Source of the DNA: an uncultured Prevotellaceae bacterium
Lineage (GTDB): Bacteria; Bacteroidota; Bacteroidia; Bacteroidales; Bacteroidaceae
Length of the DNA stretch: 64,000 nucleotides
NCBI GenBank assembly: GCA_900318685.1
Contig: ONLL01000002.1
Location: forward strand, 115,451-179,450
Direction: 5' to 3'
Shown here one piece after another: positions 32,274-40,989 of this stretch; positions within the stretch are counted from its first letter, which is position 1, and each line of letters opens with the position of its first letter. The position numbers were made by a program, and so were the translations under genes. The notes beneath the pieces were generated by a model that saw only the letters and a program-made list of their open reading frames with translations, had not been told where the DNA came from and did not search any database.

Positions 32274-33155
32274 ATGGAAAAGCGTTATGTAGTAGGACTC
32301 GGAGAAGTCCTGTGGGATGTGCTTCCCGACGGAAAGAAACTGGGTGGAGCACCCGCTAACTTTGCCTACCATGCCGGGCAGTTCCTGGGTATGGACAACA
32401 CCATCGCCGTCAGCGCCCTGGGCGAGGACCGCCTGGCCGAAGAAACCCTCGAGGCATTGCGTGAGCATGGTCTGAACGACCTGCTTCCCCGTGTGCCCTA
32501 TCCTACAGGCACTGTGCAGGTGCAGCTCGACGAGCAGGGCATCCCCACGTACGACATCAAGGAGAACGTGGCATGGGACAATATTCCCTTCGACGAAGAT
32601 ATCCAGCAGATAGCCCGCAACTGCCGTGCCGTGTGCTTCGGATCGCTGGCTCAGCGCAACATCGTCAGCCGCACCACCATCCAGAAGTTCCTCGATGCCA
32701 CGCCTGCCGACTGTGTGAAGATCTTCGACATCAACCTCCGTCAGCAGTTCTACACCCAGGAGATCATACGTGAGTCACTGCAGCGTTGCAATATTCTGAA
32801 GATCAACGACGAGGAGCTGGTGCTCATTGGCCGTATGTTCGGCTATCCTGGCCTCGACATCGAGAACAAGTGCTGGCTCATCCTTGGCAAGTACAACCTC
32901 GATATGCTCGTGCTCACCTGTGGCACCAATGGTTCGTATGTCTTCACTCCAGGTCAGATGTCCTTCCAGGAGACTCCGAAGGTGAAGGTGGCTGATACCG
33001 TGGGCGCAGGCGACTCGTTCACAGGCTCCTTCTGTGCTGCCATCCTCAGCGGCAAGCCCGTGACGGAGGCCCACAAGCTGGCTGTCAAGGTCAGTGCCTT
33101 CGTCTGCACGCAGAATGGCGCTATGCCTACGCTGCCCGCAGAGTTCCTGGGCTAG
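32274..33155 (+). CDS. PfkB-family fructokinase
   Basis: 293 residues, typical length. N-terminal 'GLGEVLWDVLPDGKKLGGAPANFAYH' is the sugar-binding signature of PfkB fructokinases. 'DTVGAGDSFTGSFCAAIL' near residue 243 is the ATP-site signature with the catalytic Asp. It phosphorylates cytosolic fructose to fructose-6-phosphate. Third gene of the GH32-permease-kinase operon, and equivalent to BT1757 of the known levan locus. No oddities. Confidence 0.93.
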   Translation: MEKRYVVGLGEVLWDVLPDGKKLGGAPANFAYHAGQFLGMDNTIAVSALGEDRLAEETLEALREHGLNDLLPRVPYPTGTVQVQLDEQGIPTYDIKENVAWDNIPFDEDIQQIARNCRAVCFGSLAQRNIVSRTTIQKFLDATPADCVKIFDINLRQQFYTQEIIRESLQRCNILKINDEELVLIGRMFGYPGLDIENKCWLILGKYNLDMLVLTCGTNGSYVFTPGQMSFQETPKVKVADTVGAGDSFTGSFCAAILSGKPVTEAHKLAVKVSAFVCTQNGAMPTLPAEFLG

Positions 33156-33206
33156 GCTCCCTTTTCAAGATTGGTTTTGTGTTTTAAATAGTAGTTTTGT
33201 GCCAAA

Positions 33207-33250
33207 GGGTGGCAGAATGCTGATGATGTCGGCGTTGCCACTCTTTTTTT
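33207..33250 (+). terminator. Terminator between fructokinase and the convergent regulator
   Basis: GGGTGGCA (33207-33214) pairs with TGCCACTC (33236-33243), including one G-U pair, and is followed by seven T. Confidence 0.65.
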
Positions 33251-33275
33251 CTTTTTGTATTCCTAGTTCCCTGTG

Positions 33276-35225
33276 CTATGCCTTTCGCTGATCTTTGACA
33301 TACTGCGACGGAGAGACACCGTAGAGACTACGAAAGCAGCGGCTGAAATAACTGACTGAGGTGAACCCTGTGGCATAGCTGATTTCAGAGATACTCATAG
33401 AGTCCTGGCGCAATAGCTCAGCGGCATGGCGCAGGCGTATGGTCCGCATGAACTCAGAAGGCTTCTGGCCTGTTGCCGACTGTATCTTGCGGTAGAAAGT
33501 CATACGACTCATGCATAGGTCATTACCCAGCTGCTCCACGCTGTACTGTTCGTTGTTGATGTTCTTTTCTACCAGCGCGATTGCTTGCTGCAGCCAGGGC
33601 GCCTTAATTCCCTGGATTTCCTTGCTGCTTTCCTCTGCCTTGTCCTGTGGTGATGAGCTAGTCGGTGATGTTGAGATGCTGATAAACCGCTTGCGCTGGC
33701 GGTGGAGGAAAGCTATGTAGACAAGAAGAGCCGACAGAATCACCACCAGTACAGCCAGAATCCACCATACCCATTGGGGCATGCGCTCCCTCACGATGTC
33801 GTCTTCGGGCTGGCTCCATCGCTCGCCAGGTTGTGTCTCCTGCAGTTCAAGAGCATATACATCACTGCTTTCCCGGTTTTGTTGTTGTAGTGTGTGAGCC
33901 TTGGGATCGTAACGTCGCACATAGCGGTCGCAGACAATGAGCAGGCGGCCCAGGCTGTCTGCTTGCAGTGCCACGACGGCATCACCATGCTCGATGGATG
34001 CATACTCGTCAGTGGTGAGCTTTCCGTCCTTGTAGGCCATCACAGTGCCGAAGATATTAGCCAGCCAGAGGGTGCCGTTGTCATCAAAAGTCATGGCCGA
34101 CACATCCTTGGTGTCAGGTAGCACGACATCCTCCCTGCCGTTTTTCATGATGCGTATGTCCCTGCCTGTGCTGAACCATAAGCCATCAGCTGTGTCCATG
34201 GCCAGGGCCGTAGGACGGGCTGACAACTGACGGGAGGAGCGTATTGAGTCGGCGACAAAGCGTGTCAATGGTGTTTCGCTGTACCATGGCTGAAGGGAAT
34301 GCCAGTTCAGGGCGAACGACTCTTCCTGACTGTTGGCCACTAGCAGATTGCCGTGTTTGTCGAGTGTGATGCGTCGCAAGGTTGTCATGGCGGTGTCGAT
34401 GGGGTAGGCTTCCATCCTGTCGCTTACAATAAAGTGCTGCAGGCCGCTAGTGGTGCTCATCCATAGATGATTGTTCGTGACCTTCATGTCTATACAAACG
34501 CTCCTCCCTGTTTGTTCCAATATCTCCAGCGAGCCGTCGGCAGGCTGATAGCGCACGATGCCCTGTCCGAAGGTGCCTATCAGGAGCCCATCGCCAGCAG
34601 GATCGTCGATAATGGCTGAGGGAGCAGCATCCACGGACCAGGGCGCAGGTGTAAACTGGCCGTCGCGCAAGGTCATCAGACCTCCGTCCCACTGCGATAT
34701 CCATAAATTCCCTTGCCGGTCTTCGTGAATTCGGGCTACGTACTTATCGCCTGTGAGATAGGTGTTCAGCAAGTTGCCGTCACCATCAAATTCGTAAACT
34801 TTCTTGTTGGAAGTAAGCCACCAGTGGCCGTCGGCAGCAATGATGATATCGTCGACATGCTTGTCGTCCACGTCTGTCAGTTTTCGGATAGTGTAATCCT
34901 GCTTGTCCAAGACATAAGCTCCGTGAAACGTCCCAATGATGATCCTGCTGCCTGCCTCGGCCAGGCATACTACGTCGTTGCTGCCCAGCAGGTCGGGATG
35001 CTCGGCATCGCTGCGAAACACACTTATCTGCCTTCCGTCATCGCGGCATACCCCTCCACCTTCGGTAGCATACCAGAGGTAGCCCTCACTATCTTGAAGC
35101 ACCTGTTGCACCCGGTCTGACGAGAGTTGCTCTTGCCTGGGCAGACTCAGTTTCTTGAAGTCTTCCGCCCTCATGGCAGTCGCCATCAACCCAAAGAACA
35201 GCAGCAGAAAAATAAGTCGTTTCAT
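33276..35225 (-). CDS. Membrane regulator: periplasmic beta-propeller sensor + TM + AraC domain, no kinase and no receiver
   Basis: 649 residues with a signal peptide (MKRLIFLLLFFGLMATAMRA). Residues ~25-470 contain Reg_prop/WD-like propeller strands (LWYATEGGGV, HWWLTSNKKV, LWISQWDGGL, LWMSTTSGLQ, LWLANIFGTV), as in the sensor half of propeller-type HTCS proteins. A TM helix lies at ~482-506 and an AraC domain at ~540-645 ('MSRMTFYRKIQSATGQKPSEFM', 'ISEISYATGFTSVSYFSRCF'). The HisKA, ATPase and receiver domains that normally lie between are absent; only a short Ser/Glu-rich linker remains. It faces the fructan locus convergently and an esterase divergently, so its target is uncertain. Confidence 0.85.
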   Translation of the reverse strand: MKRLIFLLLFFGLMATAMRAEDFKKLSLPRQEQLSSDRVQQVLQDSEGYLWYATEGGGVCRDDGRQISVFRSDAEHPDLLGSNDVVCLAEAGSRIIIGTFHGAYVLDKQDYTIRKLTDVDDKHVDDIIIAADGHWWLTSNKKVYEFDGDGNLLNTYLTGDKYVARIHEDRQGNLWISQWDGGLMTLRDGQFTPAPWSVDAAPSAIIDDPAGDGLLIGTFGQGIVRYQPADGSLEILEQTGRSVCIDMKVTNNHLWMSTTSGLQHFIVSDRMEAYPIDTAMTTLRRITLDKHGNLLVANSQEESFALNWHSLQPWYSETPLTRFVADSIRSSRQLSARPTALAMDTADGLWFSTGRDIRIMKNGREDVVLPDTKDVSAMTFDDNGTLWLANIFGTVMAYKDGKLTTDEYASIEHGDAVVALQADSLGRLLIVCDRYVRRYDPKAHTLQQQNRESSDVYALELQETQPGERWSQPEDDIVRERMPQWVWWILAVLVVILSALLVYIAFLHRQRKRFISISTSPTSSSPQDKAEESSKEIQGIKAPWLQQAIALVEKNINNEQYSVEQLGNDLCMSRMTFYRKIQSATGQKPSEFMRTIRLRHAAELLRQDSMSISEISYATGFTSVSYFSRCFRSLYGVSPSQYVKDQRKA

Positions 35226-35248
35226 CTCGTTTTTGGTAAATGATGGTG

Positions 35249-35256
35249 CAAAGATA
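35249..35256 (-). promoter_or_regulatory. -7 promoter element (TATCTTTG on the minus strand) for the regulator at 33276
   Basis: CAAAGATA on the plus strand, 24 bases before the start codon at 35225. The 5' leader would be very short (~17 bases). Confidence 0.6.
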
Positions 35257-35351
35257 CGTCTTTTTTGCTGAAAAAGTGTATGAAATACGCAAAAGTTACA
35301 TATTTATCACTATTTGGGAGTATTTTTCATCACGAATTGGGAAGAAAGCCG

Positions 35352-35359
35352 TAATTTTG
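35352..35359 (+). promoter_or_regulatory. -7 promoter element (TAATTTTG) for the carboxylesterase
   Basis: TAATTTTGCAGC fits TAnnTTTG, about 33 bases ahead of the ATG at 35392 and divergent from the regulator promoter. Confidence 0.6.
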
Positions 35360-35391
35360 CAGCGAAAAAACTAACACACATTTTAATATAT

Positions 35392-36954
35392 ATGAAGAAG
35401 ATTGTCACTTTGTCGGCTTTGCTGTTACTCTCGTTTGTCGCTGTGCAGGCCCAGCCCATCACGGCAGGCGTTCATACGCGTGTGGAGACGGTCTATGGAC
35501 CCATCGAGGGGTATCAGGATGGCAGTATTTTCACCTTCAAGGGTATACGCTATGCCAAAGCTGAGCGGTTTATGCCGCCTCAGGTCCCTGACAAGTTCAC
35601 TGAGATCAGACAGTGCAAGGTATGGGGACCACAGGCTCCGCAGAATGAGTCGCTTCGCTGGAACGACCGTAATAGTCAGACGGATTACGGCTTTGGCAAC
35701 CAGTTTGTTACTGAGCCTATGGACGAGCAGGGCTGCCTGGTGCTCAACGTATGGACACCTGGCCTGGGCGACAGCAAGAAGCGTCCTGTCTTCGTCTGGA
35801 TTCATGGCGGAGGCTATACAGGAGGGTCGTGCCACGACCTGCCCTGCTATGAAGGGCGTGCCCTGGCCGAGGCCGGCGATATCGTGGTGGTGAGTCTGAA
35901 TCATAGACTTAACATCCTAGGCTATGCCAACCTCACAGCTCTTGGCGGCAAGTACTCCCAGAGCGTAAACCTTGGTCAGCAGGACATTGTGAAGGCTTTG
36001 GAATGGGTGCGCGACAATATCAGCCGCTTTGGTGGCGATCCTGCCCAGGTGACCATCGGAGGTCAGTCGGGTGGGGGAGGCAAGGTGTCGACGCTATTGG
36101 CCATGCCCAGTGCTAAAGGTCTGTTCCATCGGGCTGTTGTGCAGAGCGGATCCACATTGCGTCAAGCCGAGCCAGAGGCCACGCGACAGTTTGGCCTGGC
36201 TCTGGCTCAGGAGCTGGGACAGCCCGCTACGGCACAGGCCGATTTCTCGAAATATACCTATGATGAGCTGAACTATGCTGTCAGCCGTCTGTCTCAGCGT
36301 GGCATCCGCAGCGGGTTCTCGCCAGTGGTCGACGGTGTCATCCTGCCCCAGCATCCCTTCGATCCCGCCTCGCCGCTGGCCAAGGATGTGCCTATGCTCA
36401 TTGGTACTGATTTCAATGAGTTTACTTTCGACGTGAGCCAAGACATGACATGGGCCGAGGCCGAATCTTCTGTGCGTCAGCGCATGGGCGAGGAACAGGG
36501 CTCGAAGTTCATCGCAGCCTTCCGTAAGGCCTATCCTGATGCCTTGCCCAAGGAGATGACCTATGTCGATACAGGCTTCCGTGCCGGAGCATTGCGTCAG
36601 GCCGCAGCCAAGAGTGCGCAGGGAGGTGCTCCTGCCTATCTCTATCTCTTCACGTGGAAGCCCGAGAGCAATGCCCTGGGTGCTTCGCATGGCATGGAGC
36701 TTCCCTTCATGCTGCATAACGTCAGCCTGCAGCGCGAGATGACTGGTGCCTCGCCTGCAGCCTACAAATTTGAACAGCTCATCAGCAGCATCTGGATTGC
36801 ATTCATCAAAACAGGCGATCCCAATGTGAAGGGTCTGCCTAAGTGGGAGCCTTACAATGCTGATACGGGCGTTACGATGATTCTCGACAACAAATGCCGC
36901 CCCCTGCAGCATCACGACCGTGACCTGATGCAGATGAGCCGCAGTATCTGGTAA
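35392..36954 (+). CDS. Secreted type-B carboxylesterase
   Basis: 520 residues from ATG 35392, which begins the signal peptide MKKIVTLSALLLLSFVAVQAQ; the upstream part of the frame overlaps the promoter. Alpha/beta-hydrolase of the carboxylesterase/cholinesterase type: 'VFVWIHGGGYTGGS' is the oxyanion-hole region, 'CLVLNVWTP' the signature 2 region, and 'VTIGGQSGGGGKVS' the nucleophile elbow (GQSGG where GESAG is usual). It likely hydrolyses acyl or aryl esters in the periplasm or outside. Substrate unknown. It is followed after 6 bases by a short remnant gene. Confidence 0.88.
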   Translation: MKKIVTLSALLLLSFVAVQAQPITAGVHTRVETVYGPIEGYQDGSIFTFKGIRYAKAERFMPPQVPDKFTEIRQCKVWGPQAPQNESLRWNDRNSQTDYGFGNQFVTEPMDEQGCLVLNVWTPGLGDSKKRPVFVWIHGGGYTGGSCHDLPCYEGRALAEAGDIVVVSLNHRLNILGYANLTALGGKYSQSVNLGQQDIVKALEWVRDNISRFGGDPAQVTIGGQSGGGGKVSTLLAMPSAKGLFHRAVVQSGSTLRQAEPEATRQFGLALAQELGQPATAQADFSKYTYDELNYAVSRLSQRGIRSGFSPVVDGVILPQHPFDPASPLAKDVPMLIGTDFNEFTFDVSQDMTWAEAESSVRQRMGEEQGSKFIAAFRKAYPDALPKEMTYVDTGFRAGALRQAAAKSAQGGAPAYLYLFTWKPESNALGASHGMELPFMLHNVSLQREMTGASPAAYKFEQLISSIWIAFIKTGDPNVKGLPKWEPYNADTGVTMILDNKCRPLQHHDRDLMQMSRSIW

Positions 36955-36960
36955 AAGCGT

Positions 36961-37212
36961 ATGAAACAACTACTTATCATTATAGGCCTCATGGCCACTT
37001 GTTCCCTAACAGCTGACAATAAAATCATTAACGACACATTCTGGAACACAACCAAGGGAACTCCTATCTACAGTCAGGGAGGCGGAATATTCCGCTTCCC
37101 TGATGCTAATGGCGTGGAACATTATCGGCTGTCTGCTCCTCGGCGAGGTGTCAACGTTGTTCGCAAGATGGTTAACGGTAAGATCAGAAGTTATAAAGTT
37201 GTTACTAATTAG
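36961..37212 (+). pseudogene. Internally deleted secreted glycosidase remnant (N-terminus joined to C-terminal tail)
   Basis: 83 residues. After a signal peptide (LLIIIGLMATCSLTAD), 'GTPIYSQGGGIFRFPDANGVEHY' resembles the first strand of GH43-like secreted glycosidases. The next residues 'RLSAPRRGVNVVRK' look like the Prevotella-type C-terminal tail (RRLSAPQRGINI..., seen at the ends of many secreted proteins). The catalytic core of several hundred residues is missing although the reading frame is intact. It starts 6 bases after the esterase stop, so the intact gene was probably co-transcribed. The family assignment of both ends is from memory of these motifs and should be searched. Confidence 0.5.
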
Positions 37213-37246
37213 TTGGTTATTCTCATATATTCTTACCGTTGACCTT

Positions 37247-37303
37247 TTTGCTTTTCGTACCTCTGAGCTGACGCTCGAAGGTACTCACGCTCGGAAAAGC
37301 AAA
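37247..37303. repeat. Inverted repeat in the spacer before the EamA gene
   Basis: TTTGCTTTTC (37247-37256) pairs perfectly with GAAAAGCAAA (37294-37303), with TACCT/AGGTA continuing the stem inside and two ACGCTCG copies in the loop. There is no clear U-run after it in either direction. Confidence 0.5.
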
Positions 37304-37343
37304 GAAAAACGAGATTTTCCTTTGCATTTCCCTCGCTTATTCG

Positions 37344-37351
37344 TACCTTTG
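37344..37351 (+). promoter_or_regulatory. -7 promoter element (TACCTTTG) for the EamA gene
   Basis: TACCTTTG ends only 8 bases before the ATG at 37360, so the transcript would be leaderless or nearly so. Confidence 0.6.
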
Positions 37352-37359
37352 CAGCGCAA

Positions 37360-38280
37360 ATGACGTACATAGGTGAACTGATATCGATAGGCGTGGCGTT
37401 CTCGTGGACGGCGACGGCACTGCTGAGTGAGTTTGGCTCGAAGCGACTGGGCAACCTCACGCTCAACGTGCTGCGCATGGCGATGGCACTGCTGTTGTCG
37501 CTGGTGCTCTTCGCTGTGGTGACGGGCAGTCCGCTGCCGCCAGGAGCCTCGCCTGAGGCCCAGGGCTGGATGCTGCTGTCAGGACTCGTGGGATATGTCA
37601 TCGGCGACTTCTGCCTCTTCCAGTGCTACATCATCATCGGCTCGCGCTATGGGCAGCTGTTCATGACGCTGGCGCCGCTGTCGGCAGCCCTGATGGCATG
37701 GGTGACGCTGGGCCAGCAGATGACCCTCATGAGCATCGTGGCGATGCTGGTGACGCTCTTGGGCATCGGCATCTCCGTGCTGGGACGAGGCGAGCACCAC
37801 AGGGTGTCGCTGCGCCTGCCGCTCAGTGGGGTGCTCTTCGCCATCGCTGCAGCTGTGTGTCAGGGCGTGGGCCTGGTGCTCAGCAAGATAGGCATGGACC
37901 ATTACCAGACGGTGGAGGGCATGCCTGAGTGGATAGTGCCCTTCAGTGCCAATTTCTATCGTTGCATCGCAGGCATCGTGGGCTTCTCGCTGCTGCTATG
38001 GCTGCGCGACGGCTTCCAACCCCTGCGCGAGGCGCTCCACGACCGCAAGGGACTCACTGCAGCTACGGCCACCACCATCTTCGGACCCTTCGTCGGCGTG
38101 GGCTTCTCGCTGATGGCTGTCCAGTATACGGCGGCTGGCATCGCCTCGACGCTGATGGCCATGACGCCCATCATCATCCTCCTGCCGTCGAAGTGGCTCT
38201 TCCACGAGCGCATCACTTGGCGCGCCGTCCTGGGAGCCGTCATCTCCGTTGTGGGCGTCAGCTTGTTCTTCCTAGGGTAA
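37360..38280 (+). CDS. EamA/DMT-family transporter
   Basis: 306 residues with about ten hydrophobic helices in two EamA halves (first 'IGVAFSWTATALLSEFGSKRLG', second 'LSGVLFAIAAAVCQGVGLVLSKIG' from ~residue 155). It ends 'AVLGAVISVVGVSLFFLG', the usual close of the second repeat. Members export or import metabolites such as amino acids across the inner membrane; the substrate is unknown. The first ATG must be used because helix 1 starts at once. The gph-like gene follows 6 bases later. Confidence 0.85.
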   Translation: MTYIGELISIGVAFSWTATALLSEFGSKRLGNLTLNVLRMAMALLLSLVLFAVVTGSPLPPGASPEAQGWMLLSGLVGYVIGDFCLFQCYIIIGSRYGQLFMTLAPLSAALMAWVTLGQQMTLMSIVAMLVTLLGIGISVLGRGEHHRVSLRLPLSGVLFAIAAAVCQGVGLVLSKIGMDHYQTVEGMPEWIVPFSANFYRCIAGIVGFSLLLWLRDGFQPLREALHDRKGLTAATATTIFGPFVGVGFSLMAVQYTAAGIASTLMAMTPIIILLPSKWLFHERITWRAVLGAVISVVGVSLFFLG

Positions 38281-38286
38281 TATCTC

Positions 38287-38958
38287 ATGAAATACAATAC
38301 TTTTATCTTCGATCTCGACGGCACGTTGCTCGACACCTTGCGTGACCTCGCCTCAGCCGTGAACTACGCCCTGCGCCAGTACGACATGCCTGAGCACGAC
38401 CTCGACGCTGTGCGCCGTTTCGTGGGCAACGGCGTGCGACGGCTGATGGAGCGAGCCGTGCCCGACGGACAGGCGAATCCGCTGTTCGAGCAGGTCTTTG
38501 CCGCCTTCCGACAATACTATATGGAGCATTCGCTCGACACTACCTGTCCCTACGAGGGCATCAGCCAGGCGCTCCTCGCCCTCCGTCAGCGTGGCTGCAG
38601 GCTGGCAGTGGTGAGCAACAAGATGATGGCGGCCACCCGTCAGCTCGTGGACCATTTCTTCCCTGAGGTCGAAGTGGCCATCGGCGAGAACGAGGCTGCA
38701 GGCATCCGTCGCAAGCCTGCCCCTGACACCGTCGACGAGGCCCTGCGCCTGCTGGGAGCCAAGCGCGAGGAAGCCGTCTATGTGGGCGACAGCGACGTCG
38801 ACATCCAGACAGCCGCCAATGCCGGCCTGCCCTGCATCAGCGTCCTCTGGGGCTTCCGCGATCGCGACTTCCTCCTGGCTCATGGCGCCACCACCCTCAT
38901 CAGCCGTCCCGAACAACTCCTAACTCTTAACTCCTCACTCCTCACTCCTCACTCTTAA
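38287..38958 (+). CDS. HAD-family phosphatase, phosphoglycolate phosphatase-like
   Basis: 223 residues. Motif I 'FDLDGTLLDT' with nucleophile Asp, cap domain, motif II 'VVSNK', motif III Lys in 'RRKPAPDT', motif IV 'YVGDSDVDIQTAANAG'. This set and the length fit Gph-type phosphatases acting on 2-phosphoglycolate or similar small phosphates in the cytosol. The last ~14 residues (QLLTLNSSLLTPHS) are encoded by a CTCCTCACTC interspersed repeat and look like an accidental extension of the original C-terminus. Probably co-transcribed with the EamA gene. Confidence 0.85.
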   Translation: MKYNTFIFDLDGTLLDTLRDLASAVNYALRQYDMPEHDLDAVRRFVGNGVRRLMERAVPDGQANPLFEQVFAAFRQYYMEHSLDTTCPYEGISQALLALRQRGCRLAVVSNKMMAATRQLVDHFFPEVEVAIGENEAAGIRRKPAPDTVDEALRLLGAKREEAVYVGDSDVDIQTAANAGLPCISVLWGFRDRDFLLAHGATTLISRPEQLLTLNSSLLTPHS

Positions 38959-39023
38959 CTCCATTTTTCTCTTCTGTGTACGTATTGTGTACTGGAAAGT
39001 TTGGGTGTTTGAAGTTTTTTGCC

Positions 39024-39031
39024 TATCTTTG
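39024..39031 (+). promoter_or_regulatory. -7 promoter element (TATCTTTG) for the serpin
   Basis: TATCTTTGCAGC, 30 bases before the ATG at 39062. Confidence 0.6.
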
Positions 39032-39061
39032 CAGCATCAAAACTTAAAATCGTCACTGGAT

Positions 39062-40972
39062 ATGAAAAAGACATTACTCTTCTTGATCGCTTTGGCCGGC
39101 ATGCTGACGGCCGGCAACGCTGCTCCCAGCCAACCCATGCTGGTGCAGGGCAAGACTTGGTACTACGCATACCATCACTTCGAGGATCTCGACAAGCCTG
39201 GTCCTGACGGAAAGCTCTACCAAGAGAGCATCTCGTACAGAAGTTACACGCTGAAGGGCGACACCGTCATCGACGGGCGCACGTATATGAAGATGTATTG
39301 CTCGGACAGCTGGAGCTATGGTTCGAAGTACTTCGGAGCCTATCGTGAGGATGACGAAGGAAGGGTGTACATGTACGACTATCAGGGCGACCAGCAGGAC
39401 TTCCTGCTCATCGACTTCACCCTGCAGGGCTATCAGGAGCCAGGCATCGACATGCAGAAATATGCTGTCACGGAGGAGAACTTCATGCACGAAGGCAAGC
39501 GCTTCCATCGCTATAAGTATCAAGCTGCAGCCGAGGCCAACCAGCCCACCAGACTGTGCGCCGTCGAGGGCGTGGGCTTCATGGGCAAAGGACTCGTGCA
39601 CTATGTCTTTCAGCCAGAGGTGAACTGCATCTGCGACTACGAGGAGCTGAGTCTCGTAGAGGCTCCCACCTTCTGGTTCATGGCATCAGGCTTCAATGCG
39701 CCCAAGATGATCGACCTCACTGACGGCGAGCGGCAGCTGGTGACCAGCAGCAACGACTTCGCCTTCCGCCTCTTCCAGCTGGGGCGCGGCAAGACCAGCA
39801 GCGTGCTCTCGCCCCTGAGCATCACCTATGCGCTAGGCATGCTCAACAATGCCGCTGCTGGACAGACGCAGCAGGAGATCAACCAGGTGCTGGGCTTTGG
39901 CGAGGCTGGTGCCGATGCCATCAATGCCTTCTGCCGCAAGATGCTCGATGAGGCAGGCACGGTCGACGAGAAGACCAAGGCACTCATCGCCAACACCATC
40001 TTCGTCAACGAGGGCCTAGGCTATTACCTGCAGGACGACTTCGTGGCGAAGGTCAATGCGTTCTACGATGCTGAGCCTCAGGCCCGTGACTTCTGCGATG
40101 GAGAGACGATGGACGTCATCAACCGCTGGGCTGCCGACCATACCAACCAGATGATACCCCAGATGCTCAATGAAGAGACGTTCGACTCCACTGCCGTGAG
40201 CTACCTGCTCAATGCCATCTACTTCAAGGGAGGCTGGAGCAGCCCGTTCAACGTGGCAGACACGCGAGACGAATCCTTCGGCGGAGGGCCTGCAGTGCCC
40301 GTCATGCACAAGAAGTTCGAGGATATGGAATATGCCGAGAACGACCTCTATCAGGCCATCCGGCTGCCCTATGGCAATGGTGCCTATGCGATGACCGTCT
40401 ACCTGCCACGCGAGGACAAGGACATCAGCGACGTGCTTGACGCCCTCAGCGGCAGCAACTGGCAGGTCAAGGGCCGGCCATACCTCGTCGACGTGAAGCT
40501 GCCACGCTTCGAGAGCCAGAAAGACCTCAACCTCAAGCCTGTCATGAAGGCGCTAGGCATGCCCAAGGCCTTCACTCCCCAGGAGGCAGAGTTCCCCTAC
40601 TTCTGCAACTATCCCGTCTATATCGGCATGATGCGGCAAGTGGCCAGGATCAAGCTCGACGAGCAGGGCACTGAGGCGGCTGCTGTCACCATCATCGGCA
40701 TGGGAGCTACGGGTATGCCTCTCATGGCTGACTTCCACGCCACGCGACCTTTCCTCTACGTCATCAGCGAGCAGTCGACTGGAGCCATCTTCTTCATCGG
40801 ACAGTACACGGGAGGCGTCACGGTCAGCACGCCCGATGCCATCCACACTCCACTATCGGCCACCCACGCTTCACCCTCAGCCATCCACAGCCTCTCAGGC
40901 CAGCGGCTCAGCAGCAAGCCCGCCAAGGGCATCTACATTCAGGATGGGCGCAAAGTGGTGGTGACGAAGTAA
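39062..40972 (+). CDS. Secreted serpin with a ~215-residue N-terminal domain and Prevotella-type tail
   Basis: 636 residues from ATG 39062, where the signal peptide starts (LLFLIALAGMLTAGNAA). Residues ~25-225 are a domain I cannot name ('GKTWYYAYHHFEDLDKPGPDG', 'YMKMYCSDSWSYGSKYFGAYRED'). Residues ~235-595 are a serpin ('SVLSPLSITYALGMLNNAAAGQT', 'LNAIYFKGGWSSPF'). The hinge of the reactive-centre loop, EQGTEAAAVT from Glu534, has the small residues needed for loop insertion, so it should be an inhibitory serpin. P1 lies within 'IIGMGATGMPLM'. Tail: 'SLSGQRLSSKPAKGIYI'. It would protect the cell from host or microbial serine or cysteine proteases. The fusion with the N-terminal domain is unusual. 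Confidence 0.88.
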   Translation: MKKTLLFLIALAGMLTAGNAAPSQPMLVQGKTWYYAYHHFEDLDKPGPDGKLYQESISYRSYTLKGDTVIDGRTYMKMYCSDSWSYGSKYFGAYREDDEGRVYMYDYQGDQQDFLLIDFTLQGYQEPGIDMQKYAVTEENFMHEGKRFHRYKYQAAAEANQPTRLCAVEGVGFMGKGLVHYVFQPEVNCICDYEELSLVEAPTFWFMASGFNAPKMIDLTDGERQLVTSSNDFAFRLFQLGRGKTSSVLSPLSITYALGMLNNAAAGQTQQEINQVLGFGEAGADAINAFCRKMLDEAGTVDEKTKALIANTIFVNEGLGYYLQDDFVAKVNAFYDAEPQARDFCDGETMDVINRWAADHTNQMIPQMLNEETFDSTAVSYLLNAIYFKGGWSSPFNVADTRDESFGGGPAVPVMHKKFEDMEYAENDLYQAIRLPYGNGAYAMTVYLPREDKDISDVLDALSGSNWQVKGRPYLVDVKLPRFESQKDLNLKPVMKALGMPKAFTPQEAEFPYFCNYPVYIGMMRQVARIKLDEQGTEAAAVTIIGMGATGMPLMADFHATRPFLYVISEQSTGAIFFIGQYTGGVTVSTPDAIHTPLSATHASPSAIHSLSGQRLSSKPAKGIYIQDGRKVVVTK

Positions 40973-40989
40973 GGGTAACCTCTTGGCTT

